DNA of 64,000 nucleotides from Bradyrhizobium vignae (GCF_004114425.1 NZ_RDQF01000020.1:62001-126000); one strand, 5' to 3'; shown: positions 24,264 to 33,000, numbered from the stretch's first letter. Made by a program: numbers and translations. The notes: generated by a model from the letters alone, not told the origin.

Positions 24264-24935
24264 TCAGCTGCGCCGTTCGACGGACGTCAGTTCCACGATC
24301 CATCCGTCTCCGGTTCGGCTCGGATGGAGTTGAGGCTGAATATTCCAATATTTAGCGGCTTCGGTCAATTCAGCCTCTACATCTTGACCCTTGAGAAATA
24401 GCGCCTTTGCGCCTGGACGCATCAGCGGCTCCGCAAAGCCGATGAGTTGATGTAACGGAGCCAGCGCACGCGCGGTGACGCAATCGACAGGGCCAGTGAT
24501 TCTATCCACATTATCCCCGATCTCAGCGAGATGTACGACTCCCGGAGACGCGGTAATGCGAATTGCTTCACGGAGGAACGCTGCCTTCTTGGCGATTCGC
24601 TCGACGAGATGGACGCTGGCGCCGGGCGTCTCGGCCATGGCGCAGGCGAGCACGACGCCGGGGAAACCGCCGCCGCTGCCGAGGTCGGCCCAGCGCTTTG
24701 CGGCCGGCGCGAGATCGACGAGCTGGAGCGAATCGGCGATGTGCCGGGTCCAGAGGTTTGGCAGGGTCGACGGCGCGATCAGATTGGTCTTGGCCTGCCA
24801 CTCGCGGAGCAGCGCGATGTACCGATCAAGGCGGGCTTCCGTTTCATGTGAAACGGGAGCGAGCTTGAGCGCCGCAGCCTTGTCGGCGGCGATAGTGGCG
24901 TCGAGCGATTGATCGTTGGCGCTTGCCTTGTCCAC
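24264..24935 (-). CDS. rsmG: 16S rRNA 7-methylguanosine methyltransferase RsmG (GidB)
   Basis: An SAM-dependent enzyme that methylates N7 of G527 in 16S rRNA. The SAM-binding motif DLGSGGGFPGVVLA is clear, along with LWTRHIADSLQL, HLVERIAKKAAFLREA, TARALAPLHQLIGF and LFLKGQDVEAEL, all typical of GidB. The start is uncertain. A GTG at 24935 gives a normal 223 residues. Reading back to a GTG at 25037 adds a Gly/Arg-rich tail whose start codon would lie inside a parS palindrome. A one-mismatch parS lies inside the coding region at 24841-24854. The order mnmG-rsmG-parA-parB is the classic origin-proximal set. Confidence 0.92.
   Translation of the reverse strand: MDKASANDQSLDATIAADKAAALKLAPVSHETEARLDRYIALLREWQAKTNLIAPSTLPNLWTRHIADSLQLVDLAPAAKRWADLGSGGGFPGVVLACAMAETPGASVHLVERIAKKAAFLREAIRITASPGVVHLAEIGDNVDRITGPVDCVTARALAPLHQLIGFAEPLMRPGAKALFLKGQDVEAELTEAAKYWNIQPQLHPSRTGDGWIVELTSVERRS
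24841..24854. promoter_or_regulatory. parS-like site (one mismatch)
   Basis: GTTTCATGTGAAAC, inside rsmG, differs from the parS core by one base. Confidence 0.65.
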
Positions 24936-25030
24936 CTTCGGGCTGGCCGGTGCCGGCTCGCCTCGGCGCCCGCCGCCCTCGCCCGATCCGGATCGTCGCA
25001 ACAGCGGTCTGTCTCCGCCCGGTCCGCGCT

Positions 25031-25044
25031 GTTTCACGTGAAAC
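25031..25044. promoter_or_regulatory. parS site (perfect core)
   Basis: GTTTCACGTGAAAC, the ParB-binding palindrome, lies between the mnmG stop and the rsmG start. Confidence 0.9.
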
Positions 25045-25046
25045 GC

Positions 25047-26927
25047 CTATGCGATTGCCTTGGAAGTCTTCCTCGCCTCGCGGCGGAGATAGGCCGCGAG
25101 GATGCCGAGCGCGGCCGGCGTCATGCCATCGATCCGGCCGGCTTGGCCGACGGTGAATGGCCGCGCCTTCTCCAGCTTGGCACGGACTTCATTGGAGAGA
25201 CCGGGGACCAGCTGGTAGTCGACTTCCGACAGCACCATCCCCTCGTCCCGCCGGAAGGCTTCGACGTCGGCGCTCTGGCGCTCCAGGTAGACGTCGTACT
25301 TGGCGTCGATCTCGAGGTGGGTGGCGATGATGGGATCGATGGCCGATAGCTCCGGCCAGATCGCACGGACCTGGCTCCAGCCGATATCAGGATAGGCCAT
25401 CACCTCGAAGGCGGAGCGGCGCTGGCCGTCCCGATTCAGGGACAGCCCGTGCTTGATCGCCTCATTCGGGGTGATCGTCAGTGACTTCGAGAGCGCTCTC
25501 GCCGCATTCAGGGCTTCCATCTTGGCGCGATGGTGCTGGGTTCGGGCACTGCCAACGCAACCGAGAGCGATCCCCTTCTCAGTCAGCCGCTGATCGGCAT
25601 TGTCTGCCCGTAGCGTCAGCCGGTACTCGGCCCTGGAGGTGAACATCCGATAGGGCTCGCTGATCCCGCGGGTGACGAGGTCGTCGATCATCACGCCGAG
25701 ATAGCCATCCGCCCGGTCGAATACGGTCGGCGCGGCGCCGCTGGCAGAGAGCGCCGCATTCAGGCCGGCGACGATGCCCTGCCCGGCGGCTTCCTCATAT
25801 CCGGTAGTGCCGTTGATCTGCCCGGCCAGGAACAGCCCCCGCAGACGCTTGGTCTGCAGGGTCGGATCGAGCTCACGGGGGTCGATGTGATCATATTCGA
25901 TGGCGTAGCCGGGGCGGACCATCTTCACCCGCTCAAGGCCGGGAATGCTCGCGAGGATCGCGAGCTGGACCTCCTCAGGGAGCGAGGTGGAGATGCCGTT
26001 GGGATAGACGGTCGTATCGTCGAGCCCCTCCGGCTCCAGGAAGATCTGGTGGCCGTCACGGTCGCCGAAGCGGACGATCTTGTCCTCGATCGAGGGGCAA
26101 TAGCGGGGACCGGAGCTCTTGATCTGGCCGGAGTACATCGGGGAGCGGTGGACATTGGCCCGGATCACCTCATGGGTCGCGGCCGTGGTCCGGGTGATCC
26201 CGCACTGGATCTGCGGGGTCGTGATCCGCTCGGTCAAGACCGAGAACGGCTCCGGGGGCTCGTCGCCAGGCTGCATCTCGACCGCGGACCAGTCGATCGT
26301 GGTGCCGTCCAGGCGCGGCGGAGTACCGGTCTTAAGCCGTCCAAGAGTAAAGCCGGCACGCTCGAAGGAGTTGGAAAGACCCATCGCGGGGGCCTCGCCG
26401 ACGCGTCCGGCGGGCCAGTTTTTCTCGCCGAGGTGGATCAGGCCACGCAGGAAGGTCCCGGTGGTGACGACCACGGCCCCTGCCCGCAGCTCCCGACGGT
26501 CCGCCAGGCGGAGCCCGGTCACCCGCCCCTCGACCACGATCAGCTCATCGGCCTCGCCTTCGACGACGGAGAGGCCCTCAGTGTCCCGGATCGCGGCCTG
26601 CATGGCAGCCGCGTAGAGCTTGCGGTCCGCCTGGGCCCGCGGTCCCCGGACTGCGGGGCCCTTGCGGCGATTGAGGACGCGAAATTGGATGCCACCGGCA
26701 TCCGCCACCCGGCCCATCAGACCATCGAGAGCGTCGACTTCGCGAACCAGATGGCCTTTGCCAAGGCCGCCGATGGCCGGATTGCAGGACATCGCGCCAA
26801 CAGTCGAGAAACGGTGCGTCACCAGCGCCGTCGCCGCCCCCATCCGCGCAGCCGCAGCCGCGGCCTCGCAGCCGGCGTGGCCGCCGCCAATCACGATGAC
26901 GTCGAAACTCTCTCGCTCTGTTCGCAT
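25047..26927 (-). CDS. mnmG: tRNA uridine-5-carboxymethylaminomethyl modification enzyme MnmG (GidA)
   Basis: A 626-residue FAD enzyme that acts with MnmE to modify the wobble uridine (U34) of several tRNAs. The N-terminal dinucleotide motif is VIVIGGGHAGCEAAAAAARMG. Other signatures are MSCNPAIGGLGKGHLVREVDALDG, GTFLRGLIHLGEK, RLKTGTPPRLDG, GYEEAAGQGIVAGLNAA and the C-terminal GMTPAALGILAAYLRRE helical domain that contacts MnmE. Length is standard. It is transcribed toward rsmG (gap 9-111 bp depending on start). mnmE lies 531 bp upstream across a parS-rich gap. Confidence 0.97.
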   Translation of the reverse strand: MRTERESFDVIVIGGGHAGCEAAAAAARMGAATALVTHRFSTVGAMSCNPAIGGLGKGHLVREVDALDGLMGRVADAGGIQFRVLNRRKGPAVRGPRAQADRKLYAAAMQAAIRDTEGLSVVEGEADELIVVEGRVTGLRLADRRELRAGAVVVTTGTFLRGLIHLGEKNWPAGRVGEAPAMGLSNSFERAGFTLGRLKTGTPPRLDGTTIDWSAVEMQPGDEPPEPFSVLTERITTPQIQCGITRTTAATHEVIRANVHRSPMYSGQIKSSGPRYCPSIEDKIVRFGDRDGHQIFLEPEGLDDTTVYPNGISTSLPEEVQLAILASIPGLERVKMVRPGYAIEYDHIDPRELDPTLQTKRLRGLFLAGQINGTTGYEEAAGQGIVAGLNAALSASGAAPTVFDRADGYLGVMIDDLVTRGISEPYRMFTSRAEYRLTLRADNADQRLTEKGIALGCVGSARTQHHRAKMEALNAARALSKSLTITPNEAIKHGLSLNRDGQRRSAFEVMAYPDIGWSQVRAIWPELSAIDPIIATHLEIDAKYDVYLERQSADVEAFRRDEGMVLSEVDYQLVPGLSNEVRAKLEKARPFTVGQAGRIDGMTPAALGILAAYLRREARKTSKAIA

Positions 26928-26984
26928 GGGCGGACTTCTATCCCAGAGCGGAAAAAGCCGGAAGCGGAAACTCGGCGGGCGCGT

Positions 26985-26998
26985 GTTTCACGTGAAAC
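26985..26998. promoter_or_regulatory. parS site (perfect 16-mer)
   Basis: The full consensus TGTTTCACGTGAAACA occupies 26984-26999. Confidence 0.93.
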
Positions 26999-27074
26999 AA
27001 CGAGGGCTTGCGGCTGAAAGCGATTTTGCGAAAACAACCCCATGCACAGTAGGAGGCGCCCTGTTCCGCCTCGT

Positions 27075-27088
27075 GTTTCACGTGAAAC
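27075..27088. promoter_or_regulatory. parS site (perfect core)
   Basis: GTTTCACGTGAAAC, flanked by T and G, 90 bp from the previous site. Confidence 0.92.
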
Positions 27089-27192
27089 GAAATCAAAAGC
27101 TCTCTGCCAGGATGGGGATCAAACGCGTACTACTAAGCCACTGCCTCGTTTACTGGAGGTACCGATTAGATGCGAGGCGGTCGCCCCACTCT

Positions 27193-27270
27193 GGCATTGC
27201 GAGCGGGTGAAGCAATCCTCTGCGGAGGCTGTCTGGATTTGCTTCGTCGCAAGGGCTCCTCGCAATGACG
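27193..27270. repeat. Dispersed inverted repeat (CATTGCGAG type), copy 3
   Basis: GGCATTGCGAGC...GAAGCAATCC pairs with GGATTTGCTTCG...CTCGCAATGACG. It sits between the two pairs of parS sites. Confidence 0.75.
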
Positions 27271-27352
27271 AGATTGAGGCGCGGCCGCTGGCTCAAACGT
27301 GCATCTCTGCCAGATCGGGCAATAGTGCCTAGAGTGACTTAGCAGGGCCGCA

Positions 27353-27366
27353 GTTTCACCTGAAAC
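27353..27366. promoter_or_regulatory. parS-like site (one mismatch)
   Basis: GTTTCACCTGAAAC carries one central change from the parS core. Confidence 0.6.
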
Positions 27367-27405
27367 AACCGGAACCCGCAAACAGGGACTGCAGGAACCG
27401 TCCCT

Positions 27406-27419
27406 GTTTCACGTGAAAC
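27406..27419. promoter_or_regulatory. parS site (perfect 16-mer)
   Basis: The full consensus TGTTTCACGTGAAACA occupies 27405-27420, just past the mnmE stop. Confidence 0.93.
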
Positions 27420-27458
27420 AACGGAGTGGAACAAGAGCTTCCAATGAAGAACTAGCGC

Positions 27459-28817
27459 CTACTTTCCGATACAGAACTTCTGGAAAATGGCCCCGAGGAC
27501 ATCCTCGACATCCACCCGGCCGAGCAGCCGGCCTAGGGCATAGGCGGCGGCACGCAGCTCTTCGGCCGCGAGCTCTTCGCCGTCTTCCACAAGCTCCAGA
27601 CTCCGGCGCAAGCTGTCTGACGCCTGGCGCAACAAATCACGCTGGCGGGCTCGGGTCACCAATGCGCCCTCGGTGGTCCCGAAGAAATTGGCGGCGAATT
27701 TCACGAGTGCCTCGACCAGTTCGGGAATGCCGTCACCCCGGCTCGCCGAGATCCCGAACTCGCCTGCCGGCTCTGTTGCCCCGGCTCCGCCAAGGTCGAT
27801 CTTGTTGCGCACGATCCAGACCGAGCCGCCGGACTCATCACTTCCATCTCCGGACGTCCACAGCGAGGGTCTTGCGTCGGGATCGGCAGCCTGCCCGCCC
27901 TCCACCAGCCACAGCACCAAATCGGCGTCCTCGGCTCGCGCCCGCGCCCGACGCACGCCCTCCTGCTCGACGGGATCATCGGTCTCGCGAATGCCGGCGG
28001 TGTCAATGACAGTGACGGGATAACCGTCGAGATCGAGCTGCACCTCGATGACGTCGCGCGTAGTCCCGGCATGCGGCGAAACGATCGCGACCTCGCGGCG
28101 CGCGAGCTGATTCATCAGCGTCGACTTGCCGACGTTGGGCTCGCCGGCGATCGCAACCACCAGGCCGTCGCGCAGGCGTTCAGAATGTCCTTGTGCGGCA
28201 AGGACCTTTGCGATTTCGTCGTGCAGCGCTTTGATCGCTTTCACCGCCGGCGCCCTCAGCGCTGCCGGCACATCGCCTTCATCGGAAAAATCGATACCGG
28301 CCTCGATCAGCGCCGAGGCCTCGATGATGCGCTCGCGCCAGTCGCGCGCGCGATCGCCGAGCAGGCCCTGCAATTGGCGCAGCGCCTGACGTCGCTGCCG
28401 GTCGGTGTCGGCGTGGATGAGATCGTCGAGGCCCTCGGCCTCGGTCAGGTCGAGCTTGCCATTCTCAAAAGCGCGCCGGGTGAACTCTCCAGGTTCAGCC
28501 GCCCGTGTATTCGGAATATTAGAAATCTCCGAAAAGAGCGCCGCCAGCACGGCTCGGCCGCCATGGACGTGAAATTCGGCGATGTCCTCCCCGGTCGCGC
28601 TGGCTGGTCCCGGAAACCAGAGCACGACCGCCTCGTCGATCGGCTCGCCCGCACTGTTGCGGAGCAGCCGGCGGCTCGCCTGCCGCGGCGCCGGCAGCTT
28701 GCCCGCGAGCGTCGTCAGTACCAGACTGGCCTGCGAGCCCGACACGCGCACCACGGCGATCGCGCTGGGCGCCCGGCCGGATGACAGCGCAAAAATGGTC
28801 TGGTCTCGCGGATGCAT
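27459..28817 (-). CDS. mnmE: tRNA modification GTPase MnmE (TrmE)
   Basis: A 452-residue GTPase, partner of MnmG in cmnm5U34 formation. The N-terminal formyl-THF-binding domain (DTIFALSSGRAPSAIAVVRVSG-like start, HVHGGRAVLAALF, EFTRRAFENGKLDLTEAEGL) is followed by helices and an inserted G domain. Its motifs are P-loop GEPNVGKST, G2 AGTTRD, G3 DTAGIRE and G4 NKID. The protein ends in the invariant FCIGK, whose Cys and Lys mark a functional MnmE. Length is normal. It lies on the same strand as rho, 311 bp away. Confidence 0.97.
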   Translation of the reverse strand: MHPRDQTIFALSSGRAPSAIAVVRVSGSQASLVLTTLAGKLPAPRQASRRLLRNSAGEPIDEAVVLWFPGPASATGEDIAEFHVHGGRAVLAALFSEISNIPNTRAAEPGEFTRRAFENGKLDLTEAEGLDDLIHADTDRQRRQALRQLQGLLGDRARDWRERIIEASALIEAGIDFSDEGDVPAALRAPAVKAIKALHDEIAKVLAAQGHSERLRDGLVVAIAGEPNVGKSTLMNQLARREVAIVSPHAGTTRDVIEVQLDLDGYPVTVIDTAGIRETDDPVEQEGVRRARARAEDADLVLWLVEGGQAADPDARPSLWTSGDGSDESGGSVWIVRNKIDLGGAGATEPAGEFGISASRGDGIPELVEALVKFAANFFGTTEGALVTRARQRDLLRQASDSLRRSLELVEDGEELAAEELRAAAYALGRLLGRVDVEDVLGAIFQKFCIGK

Positions 28818-29128
28818 GGCCTATTTGTCCGGCTCGCGGCGAAAAGGCAAACATCCGTTGTTAGCTGCCGGGCTGCGGGATTTTGCTGCACCGGATCTCA
28901 CAATGATTAATGTTGCAGTGCAATAAACCCCCAGCAATTTTGCTGCAAAAATGCTCGCGCGCGCGGCGGATAGGCTGGCCAAAATTCAAGTATTACTTTT
29001 ATATATCAACAGATTAAAAGACGTCCCGAACTCGGGTCGCTAGCCACCATTCATGCTGCACTTCGCTGCAGCAAAGCCGCAACAAAAAGAGCGCCCGAAG
29101 GCGCCCTTTGTTCCTTGCTGCACTGCAC
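28818..29128. other. AT-rich rho-mnmE intergenic region
   Basis: This 311-bp gap has no gene. Its centre, about 28975-29020, is markedly AT-rich for this genome and includes TTATATAT. Short TTTTGCTGCA / TGCTGCAC / TGCAGCA words recur around it. The rho terminator occupies its right end. Confidence 0.6.
29083..29109 (-). terminator. Rho-independent terminator of rho
   Basis: Read on the minus strand, a 9-bp stem (AAGGGCGCC / GGGCGCTCTT, one G-T pair) closes a C-TTCG-G tetraloop and is followed by TTTTTG. It lies about 20 bp past the rho stop codon. Confidence 0.85.
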
Positions 29129-30394
29129 TCATGTGTTCATGGAGTCGAAGAACTCCGAATTGCTCTTGGTCGAGCGCAGCTTGTCGAGCAGGAAGTCGAT
29201 GGCGTCCATCGTACCCATCGGATTGAGGATGCGCCGGAGCACGTACATCTTCTTGAGCACCTGCGGATCGGTGATGAGCTCCTCCTTGCGGGTGCCGGAG
29301 CGCGAGATATCGATCGCCGGGAAGGTACGCTTGTCCGAGACCTTGCGGTCGAGGATCAGCTCCGAGTTACCGGTGCCCTTGAACTCTTCGAAGATGACTT
29401 CGTCCATGCGGCTGCCGGTATCAACCAGCGCGGTCGCGATGATGGTCAGCGAGCCGCCCTCCTCGATATTGCGGGCGGCACCGAAGAAGCGCTTCGGGCG
29501 CTGCAACGCGTTGGCGTCGACACCGCCGGTCAGCACCTTGCCGGATGACGGCACGACGGTGTTGTAGGCGCGGCCGAGGCGGGTGATCGAATCGAGCAGG
29601 ATCACCACGTCGCGGCCATGCTCGACCAGGCGTTTGGCTTTCTCGATCACCATCTCGGCGACCTGGACGTGGCGCACCGCCGGCTCGTCGAAGGTCGAGG
29701 ACACCACCTCGCCCTTCACCGAGCGCTGCATGTCCGTGACTTCTTCCGGACGCTCGTCGATCAGAAGCACGATCAGATAGCATTCCGGATGATTGTGCGT
29801 GATCGAGTGCGCGATGTTCTGCATCAGCACGGTTTTACCGGTGCGCGGCGGCGCGACGATCAAGGCGCGCTGGCCCTTGCCGATCGGCGCAACGATGTCG
29901 ATCACGCGCGCAGACAGGTCTTTTCGCGTCGGATCGTCGATTTCCATGCGGAAGCGCTGGTTCGGAAACAACGGCGTGAGATTGTCGAAATTGACCTTGT
30001 GCTTGGCCTTTTCCGGGTCCTCGAAATTGAGCGTGTTGACCTTCAACAGCGCAAAGTAGCGCTCGCCCTCTTTCGGGCTGCGAATGTGGCCTTCGATGGT
30101 GTCACCGGTGCGCAGGCCGAAACGGCGGATCTGCGAGGGCGAAACGTAGATGTCGTCCGGGCCCGGCAGATAATTCGCATCGGGCGAGCGGAGGAAGCCG
30201 AAGCCGTCGGAGAGCACCTCGACGACGCCTTCGCCGACGATATCGGTCTCGGCGAGCGAGAGCTGCTTGAGGATGGCGAACAGCAGCTCCTGCTTGCGCA
30301 TGGTGCTGGCATTCTCGACCCCGTTCTCTTCCGCGAACGAGACGAGCTCGGCCGGGGTTTTCGTCTTGAGGTCCTGGAGTTTGATTTCCCGCAT
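29129..30394 (-). CDS. rho: Transcription termination factor Rho
   Basis: A 421-residue hexameric RNA helicase. The N-terminal Rho-N helical domain (LQDLKTKTPAELVSFAEENGVE) and the cold-shock-like RNA-binding domain (GFGFLRSPDANYLPGPDDIYVSPSQIRRF) precede the motor. The motor has Walker A APPRTGKTVLMQNIA, Walker B VILLDSITRLGRAYN, the Q-loop region LTGGVDANALQRPKRFFGAARNIEEGG and the R-loop. No large insertion is present. The 256-bp leader toward hemJ has no gene and may hold an autoregulatory site; I see no specific motif. Confidence 0.97.
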   Translation of the reverse strand: MREIKLQDLKTKTPAELVSFAEENGVENASTMRKQELLFAILKQLSLAETDIVGEGVVEVLSDGFGFLRSPDANYLPGPDDIYVSPSQIRRFGLRTGDTIEGHIRSPKEGERYFALLKVNTLNFEDPEKAKHKVNFDNLTPLFPNQRFRMEIDDPTRKDLSARVIDIVAPIGKGQRALIVAPPRTGKTVLMQNIAHSITHNHPECYLIVLLIDERPEEVTDMQRSVKGEVVSSTFDEPAVRHVQVAEMVIEKAKRLVEHGRDVVILLDSITRLGRAYNTVVPSSGKVLTGGVDANALQRPKRFFGAARNIEEGGSLTIIATALVDTGSRMDEVIFEEFKGTGNSELILDRKVSDKRTFPAIDISRSGTRKEELITDPQVLKKMYVLRRILNPMGTMDAIDFLLDKLRSTKSNSEFFDSMNT

Positions 30395-30650
30395 TGGGGT
30401 GGTCCTGTGGGGTAACCTGAAAAAGAGGGGGTGCGAGGAGGCTCTGAAATGCGGACGCGAGCAGGTGCAGGTAAGGTCCGCAGGTCTGGCAAGGTGAGTG
30501 CCGGTGAGGCTTCAAACCTGATGCGGTGTCCGGCCTCTGGAAAGCTCGGACACAACCACATCCGCCTGCGTTGGGTGGGATGTCGATAATATAGAAAATC
30601 GCCCTCCGCTCCGCAAGCCGAAGCGCTGAGCTAATCGTCGGGCCGCTTGC

Positions 30651-31085
30651 CTAGAACGGCTTCACGATCACCATGATGACGATGAAAATCATCAGGACGG
30701 TCGGCACCTCATTGATAATCCGATAGAATTTCTGGCTGCGGGGGCGCCGGTCGGCGGCGAAATCCTTGCACCAGCGGGAAAAAAAGCCGTGGACCGCGGA
30801 CAGCACCAGCACCAGTGCCAGTTTTACGTGCAGCCAGCCGAACGTGAACCAATGGCCGGACCAGGCCAGATAGAGCCCGGCGAGCCAAGTGACGATCATG
30901 GCCGGGTTGATGATCGCCTTGAGCAGCCGACGCTCCATGATCTTGAACGTCTCCGACTGCTTCGAACCGATTTCGGCTTCGCAATGATAAACGAACAGCC
31001 GCGGCAGATAGAGCATGCCGGCCATCCAGGAGATGACGGCGATCACGTGCAGCGCCTTGATCCAGAGATAGACGTCTTCGAACAT
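30651..31085 (-). CDS. hemJ: Protoporphyrinogen oxidase HemJ
   Basis: A 144-residue inner-membrane protein of the HemJ family, which oxidises protoporphyrinogen IX in most Gram-negative bacteria. Four hydrophobic segments are visible. The conserved His is in KALHVIAVISWMAGMLYLPRLFVYH, and the conserved Lys is in GWLHVKLALVLVLSAVHGF; both are needed for activity in studied members. The C-terminal RIINEVPTVLMIFIVIMVIVKPF is also typical. It is the last minus-strand gene before the candidate origin region, upstream of rho in transcription order. Confidence 0.93.
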   Translation of the reverse strand: MFEDVYLWIKALHVIAVISWMAGMLYLPRLFVYHCEAEIGSKQSETFKIMERRLLKAIINPAMIVTWLAGLYLAWSGHWFTFGWLHVKLALVLVLSAVHGFFSRWCKDFAADRRPRSQKFYRIINEVPTVLMIFIVIMVIVKPF

Positions 31086-31543
31086 TTTCGCGGTCCGAAT
31101 TCCTGACCATCTGAGAACGCTGGGGATAGTAAGAACTCATTAAGGTCTTACCCCGCACACATATCCGTCTGCAGTGCCTTCCTCAAATCTAGAATCTTAG
31201 ATTCTTAAGGTTTGAGTCTTTGTGACCGTGGATTGGACTCACGCAATTCCGTCCGCGAGTTCACGCGCGCTTGTTCACAGCCATCCACATATCCCGGATG
31301 GCCTCTGCCGACGTCCGATAAGTCAGTCGTCTTCAAAGGCTTGCGCATTTCTATCGGCAGCTTATCAAGGGGGTTGTTCGCGCAATCCCGTTTCCGTCTC
31401 CGCAGGGTGCCGGACTTGTTCTGACGGGCCGCGGTGTGAAGAAAATCGGCACTTGTCCCGCCCCTGGTGTCGCACATCCCTTTCCGAGGGGTTAAGCTCC
31501 ACAGAAATCCACAAACCGCCCCACCGAAATTCAAAGGGTTTTT
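31086..31543. other. Candidate chromosomal replication origin (oriC)
   Basis: This 458-bp gene-free stretch lies between hemJ (minus) and the PPDK-regulator gene (plus). In Caulobacter, Rickettsia and many relatives oriC lies at the matching junction, between the heme/rho/mnmE/par side and the PPDK-regulator/maf/coaE/dnaQ/secB side. Here four GANTC methylation sites fall within 49 bp (31192, 31200, 31214, 31236), two of them in a palindrome (AGAATCT, T, AGATTCT). DnaA-box-like 9-mers with two mismatches occur at 31271 (TTGTTCACA), 31281 (CCATCCACA), 31505 (AAATCCACA) and, on the other strand, 31121. No exact TTATCCACA is present. Gene direction diverges here, as expected at an origin. Confidence 0.55.
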
Positions 31544-32383
31544 GTGCCGACCTCGAACAATTATTTCCATCTGCACCTGGTCTCGGACTCCACGGGTGAG
31601 ACGCTCATCACCGTGGCGCGCGCGGTCGCGGCCCAATACGCCAACGTGACGCCGGTCGAGCACGTCTATCCGCTGGTGCGCAGCCAGAAGCAGCTCGACC
31701 GCGTGCTCGACGAGATCGAGGAAGCGCCGGGAATCGTGCTGTTCACGCTGCTCGAGAAGGATCTGGTCGCGAGACTCGAAGGCAAGTGCAAGGAGATCAA
31801 CGTTCCGAGCCTGTCGATCATCGGTCCGGTGATGCAGCTGTTCGAAGCCTATCTTGGCGCTGCGACCACAGGCCGCGTCGGCGCTCAGCACGTCCTCAAC
31901 GCGGAATATTTCAAGCGCATTGACGCCTTGAACTACACGATGATCCATGACGATGGTCAGCATGTCGAGGGTCTCGACGAGGCCGACGTGGTCCTGGTCG
32001 GCGTGTCCCGCACCTCGAAGACGCCGACATCGATCTATCTCGCCAATCGCGGCATCCGTACCGCCAACGTGCCGCTGGTTCCGGGCATTCCGGTGCCCTC
32101 GCAATTGGAGACGCTGACGCGGCCGCTGGTCGTCAGCCTGCACGCGACGCCGGAACGCCTGATCCAGATCCGCCAGAATCGCCTGCTCTCCATGGGCGCG
32201 GAGTCCGGCAGCGACACCTACACCGACAAGCAGTCGGTCACCGAGGAGGTCGCGTTTGCGCGCAAGCTCAGCGCCAAGCATGACTGGCCGCTGCTGGACG
32301 TCACGCGCCGTTCGATCGAGGAAACCGCGGCGGCGATCATGAAGCTCTATAGTGATCGCCAACGCAACCGGCCGTCGGAATAG
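31544..32383 (+). CDS. Pyruvate, phosphate dikinase regulatory protein (DUF299 kinase/phosphorylase)
   Basis: A 279-residue bifunctional kinase/phosphotransferase of the PPSR family that switches pyruvate phosphate dikinase (or PEP synthetase) off and on. Family segments are HLHLVSDSTGETL at the N-terminus, IGPVMQLFEAYLG, the YFKRIDALNYTMIHDDGQ stretch, and the P-loop-like GVSRTSKTPTSIYLANRG (about 153-170). The start is a GTG at 31544 with an AAAGGG site upstream. It opens the PPDK-regulator, maf, coaE, dnaQ run that flanks oriC in many alphaproteobacteria. maf follows 8 bp downstream. Confidence 0.94.
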   Translation: MPTSNNYFHLHLVSDSTGETLITVARAVAAQYANVTPVEHVYPLVRSQKQLDRVLDEIEEAPGIVLFTLLEKDLVARLEGKCKEINVPSLSIIGPVMQLFEAYLGAATTGRVGAQHVLNAEYFKRIDALNYTMIHDDGQHVEGLDEADVVLVGVSRTSKTPTSIYLANRGIRTANVPLVPGIPVPSQLETLTRPLVVSLHATPERLIQIRQNRLLSMGAESGSDTYTDKQSVTEEVAFARKLSAKHDWPLLDVTRRSIEETAAAIMKLYSDRQRNRPSE

Positions 32384-32391
32384 CTTTTGCC

Positions 32392-33000
32392 ATGACACTG
32401 TGGCGCGGCACATCCCCGTTGATCCTGGCCTCGCAGAGCAGCGCGCGCAAAATGCTGCTGGCCAATGCCGGGCTCGAATTCGAGGCCGTGACGGCCCATA
32501 TCGACGAGCGCGGCATTCAGGCCGGCTCGAGACTTTCAAATCCGCGCGAGATCGCCTTGTTGCTGGCGCGAGAAAAGGCCAAGGCCGTTTCGGCGGGTCA
32601 TCCGGGGAGCTACGTGATTGGGGCCGATCAGACGTTGGCTCTCGGGATGCGGCTCTTCAACAAGCCCGCGGGCCGTCCCCAGGCGATGGCGCAGTTGCGC
32701 GATCTCGCCGGCAACGGCCACGAGCTGAATTCGGCGGTGGCCGTGGCGCGTGACGGCAAGATTGTGTTCGAGGACGTTTCGGTCGCTCGCATGACCATGC
32801 GAGAGATGACCGACGCCGAGCTTTCGGCCTATCTCGACGCTGCCGGCGATGCCGTCACGACCAGCGTCGGCGCCTATCAGCTCGAAGGGCTTGGCATTCA
32901 CCTGTTCGAACGGATCGAGGGCGATCATTTCACCATTCTCGGCCTGCCGCTGCTGCCGCTGCTTGCGTTCCTGCGGCGCGAAAGGCTAGTTGCGGTGTGA
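32392..33000 (+). CDS. maf: Maf-family nucleotide pyrophosphatase
   Basis: A 202-residue Maf/Ham1-fold protein that hydrolyses non-canonical or modified nucleoside triphosphates. The N-terminal LILASQSSARKMLLANAGL is the Maf substrate-loop signature (normally SxSxxRxxLL). YVIGADQTLALG holds the catalytic Asp, and the C-terminal GAYQLEGLGIHLFERIEGDHFTILGLPLLPLLAFLR is typical. The ADQT variant suggests the YceF/YhdE-like side of the family; the preferred nucleotide is not predictable. It is tightly spaced after the PPDK-regulator gene and just before coaE, in a probable operon. Confidence 0.92.
   Translation: MTLWRGTSPLILASQSSARKMLLANAGLEFEAVTAHIDERGIQAGSRLSNPREIALLLAREKAKAVSAGHPGSYVIGADQTLALGMRLFNKPAGRPQAMAQLRDLAGNGHELNSAVAVARDGKIVFEDVSVARMTMREMTDAELSAYLDAAGDAVTTSVGAYQLEGLGIHLFERIEGDHFTILGLPLLPLLAFLRRERLVAV

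Larger units (their letters stand above)
26928..27458. other. mnmG-mnmE intergenic region rich in parS sites
   Basis: This 531-bp stretch has no convincing gene. It holds four parS or parS-like palindromes (26985, 27075, 27353, 27406) and one dispersed inverted repeat (27193-27270). The palindromes occur in two pairs, one near each end. The mnmG promoter should also lie here, but I cannot single it out. Confidence 0.8.

Noticed and set aside
31086..31543. tRNA or small RNA gene in the hemJ-PPDK-regulator gap
   Set aside because: No cloverleaf, T-loop GTTCGAATC pattern or hairpin plus T-run could be found.
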